Shown piece after piece: positions 1 through 7,929 of a stretch of 10,558 bases of DNA. The notes under the pieces are model-generated. The model ran no database searches, had not been told where the DNA came from, and saw nothing but the letters and a program-made list of their open reading frames with translations. The translations under genes were made by a program, and so were the position numbers. Positions within the stretch are counted from its first letter, which is position 1; each line of letters opens with the position of its first letter. Source of the stretch: Comamonadaceae bacterium (GTDB lineage: Bacteria > Pseudomonadota > Gammaproteobacteria > Burkholderiales > Burkholderiaceae); NCBI GenBank assembly GCA_947377705.1, contig CANCGU010000079.1:1-10558 (forward strand), in the 5' to 3' direction.

Positions 1-1
1 G

Positions 2-448
2 CGTTTGGACATTCGCCGCACCGGCACCATCAAGCGTGGCGACGAAGCGGTGGGTAATGAGACCAAAGTCAAAGTGGTGAAAAACAAAGTGGCGCCGCCC
101 TTCAAGACGGCTGAGTTCGACATCTTGTTTGGCGAAGGCATCAGCCGTCAAGGCGAAATCATTGACATGGGCGTGAACGCCAAGGTCATCGAAAAGTCGG
201 GCGCCTGGTATGCCTACCAAGGCGAAAAAATCGGCCAAGGCCGCGACAACGCCCGCGAGTTTTTGCGTGAGAACGAAGCCTTGGCTTTCGAGATCGAAAA
301 CAAAGTGCGCGAATCTTTGGGTATTCCATTGTTGGCCGGTGGCGTGGACGCGCCTGCTGCTAAAGAAGAAAAATCGCCCAAGGCCGCCAAGGCTGCCAAA
401 GAAGCCAAAGGCGCTGCTGACGCAGATGCCGATGGCGTGGTGGCTTAA
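2..448 (+). CDS. recA: RecA recombinase, C-terminal part (5' end outside window)
   Basis: This is the last ~148 codons of RecA, the ATP-dependent strand-exchange protein and LexA co-protease of the SOS response. The reading frame is already open at base 2, and the visible protein enters within the core ([11 protein letters not shown], then the [18 protein letters not shown] strand), so the TTG at base 5 is an internal Leu codon and not a start. The conserved C-terminal domain follows ([39 protein letters not shown]). After the conserved GIPLL the tail differs from the acidic tail of E. coli RecA: it is Ala/Lys-rich ([17 protein letters not shown]) and then ends with a short acidic Ala-Asp run. 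In E. coli the tail restrains DNA loading, so regulation may differ here; that is inference. recX follows 37 bases downstream, a classic pairing. Identification is certain; only the 5' part is missing. Confidence 0.97.
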   Translation, partial: RLDIRRTGTIKRGDEAVGNETKVKVVKNKVAPPFKTAEFDILFGEGISRQGEIIDMGVNAKVIEKSGAWYAYQGEKIGQGRDNAREFLRENEALAFEIENKVRESLGIPLLAGGVDAPAAKEEKSPKAAKAAKEAKGAADADADGVVA

Positions 449-485
449 CGCTCGCTAGAAAAGCGCTAACCAAAAAGCCAGCCTT

Positions 486-1001
486 GTGACCCACCACGTC
501 GATTCAAACGAAGATGAAACCCCTGGCACTCAAGGTGCCAAGGCGAAAAGGGCCAACGGGTTTCAACTCTCGCTCAAAGGCCGAGCCTTGCGCTTGCTGT
601 CGCAACGCGAGCACTCGCGCTTTGAGCTAGAGCGCAAGCTCAAACCGTTTGAAGAAACGCCGGGCGAACTGGCCGCCGCGCTGGATTTTTTGCAGGCCAA
701 AGACTTCATCAACGAGCAGCGCGTGGTGGAGTCAGTTGTGAATAGTCGTTCTCGCAAGCTCGGTGCATCCCGGGTGCGTCAAGAATTGCAAGCCAAGGGA
801 TTGCCTGTCGAGGCCATCGCCGACGCTGTGCAAACGATGCGCAGCACCGAGCTAGAGCGAGCCCGCGAAGTCTGGCGAAAGAAATTCGGCGAACCGCCGG
901 TTGATCAAGCCGCGCGGGTCAAGCAAGTACGATTTTTAGTAGCGCGTGGCTTTGCGCCAGACGTAGTTCGCAAAGTAGTGGCTGGCGCAGAAGATTTCTA
1001 G
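486..1001 (+). CDS. recX: RecX, regulatory protein of RecA
   Basis: RecX binds RecA filaments and modulates (usually inhibits) their extension and recombinase activity in the cytoplasm. The 171-residue product has the three-helix-repeat RecX pattern: an N-terminal repeat around residues 30-60 (GRALRLLSQREHSRFELERKL), a middle repeat with DFLQAKDFINEQRVVESVV and SRVRQELQAKGL, and a C-terminal repeat ending in VRFLVARGFAPDVVRKVV. The first ~25 residues are polar, Lys/Glu-rich and probably disordered, making it slightly longer than the usual ~150 residues. The start is GTG at 486; there is no ATG in frame nearby and no convincing Shine-Dalgarno upstream, so translation may partly depend on coupling with recA, whose stop lies 37 bases before. 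Family assignment is strong, from both the sequence pattern and the position behind recA. Confidence 0.93.
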   Translation: MTHHVDSNEDETPGTQGAKAKRANGFQLSLKGRALRLLSQREHSRFELERKLKPFEETPGELAAALDFLQAKDFINEQRVVESVVNSRSRKLGASRVRQELQAKGLPVEAIADAVQTMRSTELERAREVWRKKFGEPPVDQAARVKQVRFLVARGFAPDVVRKVVAGAEDF

Positions 1002-1011
1002 CCCACACAAA

Positions 1012-1092
1012 GTCAGCGATGTGGGCGTATGCGTTTGGCGATTTGGCGAGCGCAGCGAGTATGAGCCATGCGCATATGCACGCAGCGCTGAC
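1012..1092. repeat. Long imperfect inverted repeat between convergent recX and argC
   Basis: The arms are 1012-1033 and 1071-1092, 22 bases each, matching at 18 of 22 positions; two of the four mismatches would be G-U pairs in RNA, so 20 of 22 can pair. The 37-base loop holds the GC-rich motif GCGAGCGCAGCGAG (1047-1060). The outer ends are GTCAGCG and CGCTGAC. No T-run follows on either strand, so it is not a textbook intrinsic terminator, but its place between two converging genes suits a bidirectional transcript end or a REP-like palindrome. The repeat is seen directly; its role is inferred. Confidence 0.55.
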
Positions 1093-1111
1093 GCCCTTGC
1101 AGAGTGAACCG

Positions 1112-2029
1112 TTAAACCCCCAACATCAACTGCAAGTTTTGCACCGCAGCGCCGCTAGCACCCTTGCCCAAGTTGTCCAAACGGGCGATCAGCACCGCAT
1201 GGCGATGGGTTTCATTCGCGAAGACGCGAATTTCTAGTTGGTTGGTGTCGTTCAACGCGGTGGCGTCTAGCTTGCCGTTGTCAGTGGCGGGTTGCACGCT
1301 CACCCAGCCGTCTGTGCTTTGGCCGTAATGTTTGGCCAAAGCGTCATGCAAGTCAGCCGCTTTGGGTTTGCCGGGCAGCATGTCCAAGTGAATGGGCAGT
1401 TGCACCAACATGCCTTGGCGGAAGTTGCTCACCGAGGGCACAAACAAAGGCCGACGTGTGAGGCCCGTATAAGCCATGATTTCGGGGATGTGTTTGTGCT
1501 CCAGGCCCAAGGCATAGGCTTCAAACAGCGGCGCTTTGCCCGCTTCGTAGTCTTCAATCATGGCGCGGCCGCCGCCCGAGTAGCCGCTGACCGAAGGCAG
1601 GGCCACAGGGAAGTCGGCAGGCACCAAGCCCGCATCAATCAAGGGACGCAACAAAGCAATCGCGCCCGTGGCGTAGCAGCCGGGGTTGGCCACGCGCTGG
1701 GCGTTCGCCACAGCTTCGCGCTGGCCAGCGGCCAGTTCTGGGAAGCCATAGACCCAGCCGGGCGCCACGCGGTGCGCGGTGGAGGCGTCGATGATTTTCG
1801 GTTTCTTGCCACTCAGGCTGTCAATCATGGCAACTGACTCACGGGCGTGGTCATCGTGCAGGCACAGGATGACCATGTCCACGCCAGCCATCAGCTCGCG
1901 CTTGGCTTCGGGGTCTTTGCGTTTGGCGGGGTCAATGCTGACCACTTGCACAGCGGGCATGAGCGCCAAACGTTCGCGTATTTGTAGACCTGTGGTGCCG
2001 GCTTCGCCGTCGATGAAGACTTTAGACAT
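1112..2029 (-). CDS. argC: N-acetyl-gamma-glutamyl-phosphate reductase, short type
   Basis: ArgC reduces N-acetyl-glutamyl phosphate to the semialdehyde with NADPH, a step of arginine synthesis in the cytoplasm. The 305-residue product belongs to the shorter ArgC subfamily (~310 residues, against ~340-350 for the common form). Seen in order: a nucleotide-binding start ([15 protein letters not shown]), [20 protein letters not shown], then NPGCYATG with the catalytic Cys118, a SGYSGGG loop, and [10 protein letters not shown] with the conserved His residues. I place the start at the ATG at 2027-2029, because the N-terminal strand of the fold begins directly after it; a TTG seven codons upstream would add an unconserved stretch. 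Neither start has a clear ribosome site. The gene converges on recX and diverges from sucC. In related Burkholderiales argC often lies elsewhere, so this may be a second copy. Confidence 0.92.
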   Translation of the reverse strand: MSKVFIDGEAGTTGLQIRERLALMPAVQVVSIDPAKRKDPEAKRELMAGVDMVILCLHDDHARESVAMIDSLSGKKPKIIDASTAHRVAPGWVYGFPELAAGQREAVANAQRVANPGCYATGAIALLRPLIDAGLVPADFPVALPSVSGYSGGGRAMIEDYEAGKAPLFEAYALGLEHKHIPEIMAYTGLTRRPLFVPSVSNFRQGMLVQLPIHLDMLPGKPKAADLHDALAKHYGQSTDGWVSVQPATDNGKLDATALNDTNQLEIRVFANETHRHAVLIARLDNLGKGASGAAVQNLQLMLGV

Positions 2030-2200
2030 GGATGTCGCCAAAAAGTACAAGAAAGTGAAGCGTCGCTAGGCTCTTGTAAGCCAATTAAAAGTTTGACGCG
2101 ATGCAGCATGATACAGTCTTGAGGCTTTGTGCGAAGCGGCTCTTTGGGGTTGTTCAATGCACAGAACGTTACAAATCCACCGATTACTAAGAGAGATCTC
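2030..2200. promoter_or_regulatory. Divergent argC/sucC intergenic region
   Basis: This 171-base spacer must hold the promoters of argC (leftward) and the sucCD operon (rightward). It is more AT-rich than the genes around it, especially at 2073-2120. A TTGACG hexamer stands at 2093-2098 but no good -10 box lies 16-18 bases downstream of it. The alternative TTAAAA (2085-2090) with CATGAT (2108-2113) has 17-base spacing and four matches in each box. I cannot choose between them by eye, and no terminator, riboswitch or extended hairpin is evident. Confidence 0.35.
2191..2200 (+). promoter_or_regulatory. sucC ribosome binding site
   Basis: GAGAG directly upstream of the ATG at 2201 is the only purine-rich Shine-Dalgarno-like stretch, and it decides the start against an in-frame GTG at 2129. 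The site runs into GAGATCTC (2193-2200), an exact 8-base palindrome that touches the start codon; this may be chance. Confidence 0.55.
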
Positions 2201-3361
<1,161 letters not shown>

Positions 3362-3371
3362 GGGAAAACAC

Positions 3372-4268
3372 ATGTCCATCTACATCAATAAAAACACCAA
3401 GGTCATCACCCAAGGTATCACCGGCAAAACCGGTCAGTTCCACACTGAAAAGTGCATCGAGTACGCCAATGGTAAAAACTGTTTCGTCGCGGGTGTGAAC
3501 CCCAAGAAAGCCGGCGAAAAGATTTTTGACGTGCCAATCTTTGCCTCTGTCAAAGAAGCCGCTCAAAACACAGGCGCTACCGTGTCTGTGATTTACGTGC
3601 CACCCGCAGGCGCAGCCGCGGCCATCTGGGAAGCTGTGGAAGCCGACCTCGACTTGGCCATCTGTATCACCGAAGGCATCCCAGTCCGTGACATGCTTGA
3701 AGTCCGTAACAAGATGAAAGCCAAAGAAGCTGCTGGCGGCAAGAAAACCTTGTTGCTCGGCCCTAACTGCCCTGGCCTCATCACGCCTGACGAAATCAAG
3801 ATCGGCATCATGCCCGGTCACATCCACCGCAAAGGCCGCATTGGCGTTGTGTCACGTTCTGGCACATTGACTTACGAAGCCGTGGCGATGTTGACCGAAG
3901 TGGGCTTGGGCCAATCCAGCGCCGTCGGTATCGGTGGTGACCCCATCAACGGTTTGAAGCACATCGACGTGATGAAAGCGTTCAACGACGATCCAGACAC
4001 AGACGCCGTCATCATGATCGGTGAAATCGGTGGTCCAGACGAAGCCGAAGCTGCACAGTGGTGCAAGGCCAACATGAAGAAGCCCATCGTTGGCTTCATC
4101 GCGGGTGTGACTGCGCCTCCCGGCAAGCGCATGGGCCATGCTGGTGCCTTGATCTCTGGTGGTGCTGACACGGCTGATGCCAAGCTCGCCATCATGGAAG
4201 AGTGCGGCTTCATCGTCACACGCAACCCCTCTGAATTGGGCAAATTGCTCAAGGCTCAGTTGAAGTAA
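3372..4268 (+). CDS. sucD: Succinyl-CoA synthetase (ADP-forming), alpha subunit
   Basis: SucD binds CoA and carries the phosphohistidine intermediate of succinyl-CoA synthetase; it pairs with SucC. The 298-residue product begins [19 protein letters not shown], a CoA-binding Rossmann fold, followed by VSVIYVPP and ICITEGIP (about residues 71-104), [10 protein letters not shown] (130-139), GIMPGHIH, and [11 protein letters not shown] (160-170). The active-site His is His256 in GKRMGHAGA, equivalent to the phosphorylated His of E. coli SucD. Compared with E. coli, about six residues are inserted between TEGIP and GPNCPG, in the segment [12 protein letters not shown] (about 114-125); I recall similar insertions in other Burkholderiales. 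An AGGGA Shine-Dalgarno (3361-3365) overlaps the end of sucC and lies six bases before the ATG. The operon ends at the hairpin terminator 27 bases after the stop. Confidence 0.98.
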   Translation: MSIYINKNTKVITQGITGKTGQFHTEKCIEYANGKNCFVAGVNPKKAGEKIFDVPIFASVKEAAQNTGATVSVIYVPPAGAAAAIWEAVEADLDLAICITEGIPVRDMLEVRNKMKAKEAAGGKKTLLLGPNCPGLITPDEIKIGIMPGHIHRKGRIGVVSRSGTLTYEAVAMLTEVGLGQSSAVGIGGDPINGLKHIDVMKAFNDDPDTDAVIMIGEIGGPDEAEAAQWCKANMKKPIVGFIAGVTAPPGKRMGHAGALISGGADTADAKLAIMEECGFIVTRNPSELGKLLKAQLK

Positions 4269-4295
4269 TCTCCTTCGGGAATGACCAAGCCAAAA

Positions 4296-4326
4296 GCGAG
4301 CGGTGTTTCACCGCTCGCTTTTTTTT
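4296..4326 (+). terminator. Intrinsic terminator of sucCD
   Basis: A perfect 10-bp stem (GCGAGCGGTG, 4296-4305, with CACCGCTCGC, 4309-4318) encloses a TTT loop and is followed by eight T. The AAAA before the stem can extend pairing into the T-run, so it could also work in reverse, but no gene converges on it from the right. It separates sucCD from the pilin unit. Confidence 0.93.
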
Positions 4327-4334
4327 GAACCCAT

Positions 4335-4359
4335 GCATCCTTCGTTTCAAGAATGATGC
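4335..4359. promoter_or_regulatory. Operator-like dyad upstream of the pilin gene
   Basis: GCATCCTTC (4335-4343) and GAATGATGC (4351-4359) are inverted repeats matching at 8 of 9 positions around a 7-base centre. The dyad ends five bases before a good -10 hexamer (TAGAAT, 4364-4369), so it covers where the -35 element would be. That placement suits a regulator binding site; a short RNA hairpin is less likely if transcription starts downstream. The dyad is seen; function is inferred. Confidence 0.35.
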
Positions 4360-4363
4360 TGCC

Positions 4364-4369
4364 TAGAAT
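4364..4369 (+). promoter_or_regulatory. Possible -10 box of the pilin promoter
   Basis: TAGAAT matches the sigma-70 -10 consensus at five of six positions and would start transcription about 20 bases before the pilin ATG. The -35 position (about 4340-4346) is poor, which would fit an activator-dependent promoter. No sigma-54 signature (GG-N10-GC type), common for pilA genes elsewhere, is recognisable in the 70-base spacer. Confidence 0.3.
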
Positions 4370-4396
4370 TCACGCCCAACTTTCAAAGGACTTGCG

Positions 4397-4909
4397 ATGA
4401 AACACCCCCTGCAACGCGGCTTCACCTTGATTGAACTCATGATCGTGGTCGCCATCATCGGTGTGCTGGCTTCGGTGGCTTTGCCCGCTTACCAAGACTA
4501 CATGGTGCGTGCGCGTGTGAGCGAAGGCCTTGGCCTGGCGTCCACCGCGAAGACCAATGTGCTGGATGTGCTCAACAGCGGCAACATTGCGACGGCTTCG
4601 TCGGGTTACAAAACGGGTTACACATGGTCTGGGGCCACCAAGAACATCAGCACCATTGACATCGCATCCAACACGGGCGTGATCACCATCACGACCACAA
4701 CGGCTGCGGGCGCTGGCAGCTTACTGTTGGTGCCCTATACCAAGAGTGGCGTTACAGAAGCGGCCTTGCCAGCCCCGACGGCTACCAGCGTGACGATAGA
4801 CGGCGTGGTGCAATGGAAGTGCATGGCCAAGGGCGCAGAGACCTTCGTGGGCGTGTCTGTGCCTGCCGATGCGTTAGATAAGAAATACGTGCCCAGCGAC
4901 TGCAAATAA
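4397..4909 (+). CDS. pilA: Type IVa major pilin-like protein
   Basis: This is a prepilin of the type IV pilus, assembled from the inner membrane into an extracellular fibre used in adhesion, twitching or DNA uptake. The 170-residue product has a short class IVa leader, MKHPLQRG, cut by prepilin peptidase (PilD) before Phe9; the mature N-terminus [20 protein letters not shown] carries the conserved Glu at mature position 5 (Glu13). The hydrophobic helix continues into [14 protein letters not shown], typical of PilA/PilE. The globular part is Ser/Thr/Ala-rich, and two cysteines (Cys142 and Cys169) bound a C-terminal disulfide D-region of 26 residues. The segment [12 protein letters not shown] (122-133) is Ala/Pro/Ser/Thr-rich and is a plausible O-glycan acceptor, given the ligase gene directly downstream. 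AAAGGA at 4385-4390 is a good ribosome site. Length and full globular domain favour a major rather than a minor pilin. Confidence 0.92.
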   Translation: MKHPLQRGFTLIELMIVVAIIGVLASVALPAYQDYMVRARVSEGLGLASTAKTNVLDVLNSGNIATASSGYKTGYTWSGATKNISTIDIASNTGVITITTTTAAGAGSLLLVPYTKSGVTEAALPAPTATSVTIDGVVQWKCMAKGAETFVGVSVPADALDKKYVPSDCK

Positions 4910-4922
4910 GGCGGCCTCAGCC

Positions 4923-6617
4923 ATGAATTCGCCGACAGCCCAAAGCCTTCTGGTGCGCAATGCCGTCCTCGTCTTGTGCATTGCTTTGCCGTGGCTCAAC
5001 CCATTTGCCAGCAGCCCATCGACCGCCGTTATCCCTTTGTTGGTGAGTTGGATGATGGCCGCGTGCGCGTTGTTGGCGGTGGTGGAGTTGCCGTTGGTCC
5101 AACCGCGTTGGACGGTTTTAGAGGGCGTTGTGGGTGGCACGTTGCTGGCGTGGTTGACCGCATCCTTGCTGTGGGCGCCGCAGGTGGTGGATCATGGTTT
5201 GACAGCGGGCCTTGTGGCCTCGCTCATGTGCGTGTGGCTGATGGCGGCGGTCGGCCGCCGTGCGGCGGTGAATGAATCGCTGTTGCGTTGGTTGGTGACG
5301 GGCTTGTTGGCGGCGGCGGTCATCAGTGCCGTGTTGGGCGTGCTGCAGTACTTGGGTTTGGCGCGCGAGCTGTCGCCCTGGGTAAATCAACCCTTGAAGG
5401 GCGATGCTTTTGCCAACTTGCGCCAGCGCAACCAATTTGCTTCGCTCACCAGCTTGGGCTTGGTGGCTTTGTTCGGTTGGGTGGTGGCACATGCAAAGAC
5501 GCAACGCTTGTCGCGCGGTGGGTGGGCATGGGTGCTTGTGTTGCTCAACGTGTTGGCCGCAGGTGCGGCCAGTTCGGTGTCGCGCACGGGCGCGATGCAA
5601 TGGGCGCTCGTGGGCGTGTTGATGGCCGCCTGGGGCTGGCGTGCGCTTCATCAACACGGTGCGACATGTGGCAAAGGTTTGGTGCTACTCGCCTTGGCTG
5701 CGCCCGTGTTGGTGGCGGTTTGGTCTGTGCTCATGCCGTGGTTGGCCTTGCAAACCACGGGCGAGTGGGGCGCAAGCATGATCTTGCGTGTGGCCGGCCA
5801 AACCCAAGACTACGCGACCTGCGGAGGCCGTCGTGTGTTGTGGACCAATGTGTTGGCACTGATTGCGCAACACCCATGGTTGGGTTGGGGCTGGGGTGAA
5901 ACCGATTACGCACACTTCATGACGGGCTACAACAGCATGCGCTTTTGCGACATGTTGGATAACGCGCACGACTTCCCGTTGCACTTGGCCCTAGAGCTGG
6001 GCATTCCATTTGCGTTGGCCGTGATGGCTGTCGTGACCGTCTGGGTGCTGCGTCGCGCCCCTTGGCGTGAGCCCCATGCATGGCGTGTGATGGCTTGGGG
6101 TTGGTTGTTGGTACTGGGTTTGCACAGCCTATTGGAATACCCACTTTGGTATGGACCATTCCAAATGATTTTGGGTTTAGCCATCGGCCTGTTGTGGGCC
6201 ACGCCGTCAGTGCAAGGTCAACCAGATATCCAAGAAGAAGCCCAAGAAGGTCCTATGCTGGTTGCGGCCTTGCTGTTCATCGGCTGCTTGTACGCCGCGT
6301 GGGACTTCAACCGCGTGGGCCAAATTTACCGACAAGCGACCTCGCGTGATGCGGCCTACCGCGACAACCCGCTGCACCATGCCAAGCAATCGTGGCTGTT
6401 CAAAAACCAAGCGGATTTTGCCGAGCTGACCACGCAAACGGTCACCGCAGACAACGCGGCTGACCTGTACCCACAAGCGCTGCGTCTGATGCACTACTCC
6501 CCCGAAGCGCGTGTGGTACAGCGCGCCATCGACAGCGGCAAATTCTTGGGCGAAGATGACCATGCGCAAGCGTTGGCACAGCGCTTGGAAGATGTGAAGC
6601 AAAACACGCCACGCTAA
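4923..6617 (+). CDS. pglL: PglL-type O-oligosaccharyltransferase (O-antigen ligase family membrane protein)
   Basis: Enzymes of this family transfer a lipid-linked glycan to Ser/Thr of periplasmic proteins, classically type IV pilins. The 564-residue protein has about 11-12 hydrophobic segments through residue ~460 and a soluble C-terminal part (~465-564). Landmarks of the PglL/Wzy_C_2 group: an N-terminal PglL_A-like stretch (ALPWLNPFASSPS, 21-33), FANLRQRNQFAS (163-174), SRTG (220-223), HPWLGWGWGETD (317-328), DNAHDFPLHLALELG (346-360, His349 and His354), and HSLLEYPLWYGPF (401-413, His401 and Glu405). The LEYP/LWYGPF motif points to the protein ligase group rather than WaaL, which attaches O-antigen to lipid A-core. 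The ATG lies 13 bases after the pilin stop; the weak AAGG at 4908-4911 overlaps that stop, suggesting coupled translation. The pilin is the likely substrate (inferred from context). Confidence 0.88.
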   Translation: MNSPTAQSLLVRNAVLVLCIALPWLNPFASSPSTAVIPLLVSWMMAACALLAVVELPLVQPRWTVLEGVVGGTLLAWLTASLLWAPQVVDHGLTAGLVASLMCVWLMAAVGRRAAVNESLLRWLVTGLLAAAVISAVLGVLQYLGLARELSPWVNQPLKGDAFANLRQRNQFASLTSLGLVALFGWVVAHAKTQRLSRGGWAWVLVLLNVLAAGAASSVSRTGAMQWALVGVLMAAWGWRALHQHGATCGKGLVLLALAAPVLVAVWSVLMPWLALQTTGEWGASMILRVAGQTQDYATCGGRRVLWTNVLALIAQHPWLGWGWGETDYAHFMTGYNSMRFCDMLDNAHDFPLHLALELGIPFALAVMAVVTVWVLRRAPWREPHAWRVMAWGWLLVLGLHSLLEYPLWYGPFQMILGLAIGLLWATPSVQGQPDIQEEAQEGPMLVAALLFIGCLYAAWDFNRVGQIYRQATSRDAAYRDNPLHHAKQSWLFKNQADFAELTTQTVTADNAADLYPQALRLMHYSPEARVVQRAIDSGKFLGEDDHAQALAQRLEDVKQNTPR

Positions 6618-6630
6618 ACTCATCTGCAAC

Positions 6631-7422
6631 ATGACCCACCCTCACTCCACCCTCTCGGCCATCGTCATCACACGCAACGAAGCGCACAACTTGCACGATT
6701 GTTTGCAGTCCATGCACGGCTTGGTCGATGAAATCATTGTGGTGGACAGCCAAAGCACCGACGCCACCGTGGCCATCGCGCAGCAGCATGGTGCCAAAGT
6801 GGCACAGCCTGCAGACTGGCCGGGTTTTGGCCCGCAGAAAAACCGAGCCTTAAATCTGGCCACCTGTGATTGGGTGCTGTCGATTGACGCCGACGAACGC
6901 GTCACGCCCGCGCTGGCTGCAGAAATCAAGCAGGTGTTGCAAACGGGCGCGTTGGATGTGGCCTACAAGCTGCCGCGCTTGTCGTCGTATTGCGGCAAGT
7001 TCATTCATCACGCGGGTTGGCAGCCAGACCATGTGTTGCGTTTGTTCAAGCGCGGCACGGCTAAGTTTTCAGACGACCTTGTGCACGAGAGAGTCGTGAC
7101 GCAAACACCTGTGTTGCCCTTGCGCCATCATTTGCTGCATTACAGCTACCTCAATTTTTCACAAGTGCTGTCTAAGGTCGATGCGTATTCCAGCGCCTCT
7201 GCCAAGCAAGCCTATGCGCGCGGCAAGCGTTCTTCGGTGGCCGGGGCCTTGGGTCACGGTGCGTGGGCCTTCTTTCGCACCTACGTCATTCGCCGTGGTT
7301 TTTTAGATGGCGCTCACGGCTTGGCGCTCTCGATTTCAAATGCCGAGACCAGCTACTACAAGTATTTGAAGCTCTGGCAAATGCAGCAGGCCGAAGAGGC
7401 CGCTGATCAGGCCGCCACGTAA
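6631..7422 (+). CDS. Family 2 glycosyltransferase, WaaE/KdtX-like
   Basis: This is a GT-A fold sugar transferase acting at the cytoplasmic face of the inner membrane. The 263-residue protein matches the WaaE-like GT2 layout: [20 protein letters not shown] (residues 8-27), [14 protein letters not shown] (33-46), [15 protein letters not shown] (63-77), and [15 protein letters not shown] (81-95), where Asp86-Ala-Asp88 is the metal/nucleotide-sugar binding DxD. VHERV (151-155) is a further family landmark. The C-terminal ~60 residues ([20 protein letters not shown] and onward) look amphipathic and membrane-associated. Characterised WaaE proteins add glucose to lipopolysaccharide inner core, but the position 13 bases after pglL suggests a part in the pilin glycan instead; both are inferences. 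The 3' end overlaps moaC by 16 bases. The donor sugar and acceptor cannot be read from sequence. Confidence 0.88.
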   Translation: MTHPHSTLSAIVITRNEAHNLHDCLQSMHGLVDEIIVVDSQSTDATVAIAQQHGAKVAQPADWPGFGPQKNRALNLATCDWVLSIDADERVTPALAAEIKQVLQTGALDVAYKLPRLSSYCGKFIHHAGWQPDHVLRLFKRGTAKFSDDLVHERVVTQTPVLPLRHHLLHYSYLNFSQVLSKVDAYSSASAKQAYARGKRSSVAGALGHGAWAFFRTYVIRRGFLDGAHGLALSISNAETSYYKYLKLWQMQQAEEAADQAAT

Positions 7423-7883
7423 CTGCCCGACTTCCCGCCGTGCTTCTCTAGCAGGTGCACATCGGTGATGGTCATGCCTCGGTCAACGGCTTTGCACATG
7501 TCATAGATGGTGAGTAAGGCCACTTGTACGGCCGTTAGTGCTTCCATTTCCACACCGGTTTGACCGACCGTCTCCACCGTGGCTGTGCACTGCACGCTGT
7601 GCGTTGCTTCGTCCATCGCAAACGCCACGGCCACGCGTGTGAGCGCGAGTGGGTGACACAAGGGAATCAAGTCGCTGGTTTTTTTTGCGGCCTGAATGCC
7701 TGCGATGCGGGCAATGCCCAACACATCACCCTTCTTGGCGGTGCCACTTTGAATCAAGGCCAGCGTGGCGGGCAACATGACAATGCGACCTGTGGCCACG
7801 CCCACGCGTTTGGTGTGGGCTTTGTCGGCCACATCCACCATATGGGCTTGGCCTTGTGCGTCAAAGTGTGTGAGTGTGAACAT
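7407..7883 (-). CDS. moaC: Cyclic pyranopterin monophosphate synthase
   Basis: MoaC converts 3',8-cyclo-7,8-dihydro-GTP, the product of MoaA, into cyclic pyranopterin monophosphate, an early step of molybdenum cofactor synthesis. The 158-residue protein is nearly full-match to the family: [15 protein letters not shown] (4-18), [20 protein letters not shown] (50-69), LIPLCHPL (72-79, His77), [20 protein letters not shown] (109-128) and MCKAVD with Lys131, and the end [10 protein letters not shown]. His77, Asp128 and Lys131 occupy the expected catalytic positions. It stands alone here with no other moa gene, converging on the glycosyltransferase and diverging from the M48 protease gene over a 46-base gap, which must hold both promoters. 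I see no clear ribosome site before the ATG. Confidence 0.97.
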   Translation of the reverse strand: MFTLTHFDAQGQAHMVDVADKAHTKRVGVATGRIVMLPATLALIQSGTAKKGDVLGIARIAGIQAAKKTSDLIPLCHPLALTRVAVAFAMDEATHSVQCTATVETVGQTGVEMEALTAVQVALLTIYDMCKAVDRGMTITDVHLLEKHGGKSGSYVAA

Positions 7884-7929
7884 GCTGAAATTTACAACGG
7901 GTTAACATGAAAGCCGCATCATACGATCC

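Noticed and set aside
356..409. KAAK repeats in recA as a DNA repeat or programmed slippage site
   Set aside because: Codons vary between GCC/GCT and AAG/AAA, the frame is intact to the stop, and no slippery heptamer is evident.
1292..1837. 181-codon open frame on the + strand, antisense to argC
   Set aside because: It lies wholly inside the well-supported argC, has His/Arg/Gln-rich composition typical of reverse reading of a GC-rich gene, and shows no domain or ribosome site.
2030..2050. Upstream TTG start extending ArgC by seven residues
   Set aside because: The nucleotide-binding strand starts right after the ATG at 2029, and no ribosome site supports the TTG.
2093..2121. TTGACG as the -35 of a sucC promoter
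   Set aside because: A good -35 match, but no acceptable -10 box at 16-18 bases; the nearest TACAGT is too close at 13 bases.
2129..2200. Upstream GTG start extending SucC by 24 residues
   Set aside because: Family proteins begin at the [10 protein letters not shown] sequence, and the only ribosome-site-like stretch is just before the ATG at 2201.
4271..4280. TCC-TTCG-GGA mini-hairpin just after sucD
   Set aside because: Only three base pairs; the strong terminator downstream explains the region.
5118..5657. 179-codon open frame on the - strand inside pglL
   Set aside because: Shadow of the ligase gene; Gln/His/Arg-rich with no recognisable motif.
5288..5899. 203-codon open frame on the + strand, another frame within pglL
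   Set aside because: Gly/Arg/Val-rich out-of-frame reading of a membrane-protein gene whose own frame carries all family motifs.
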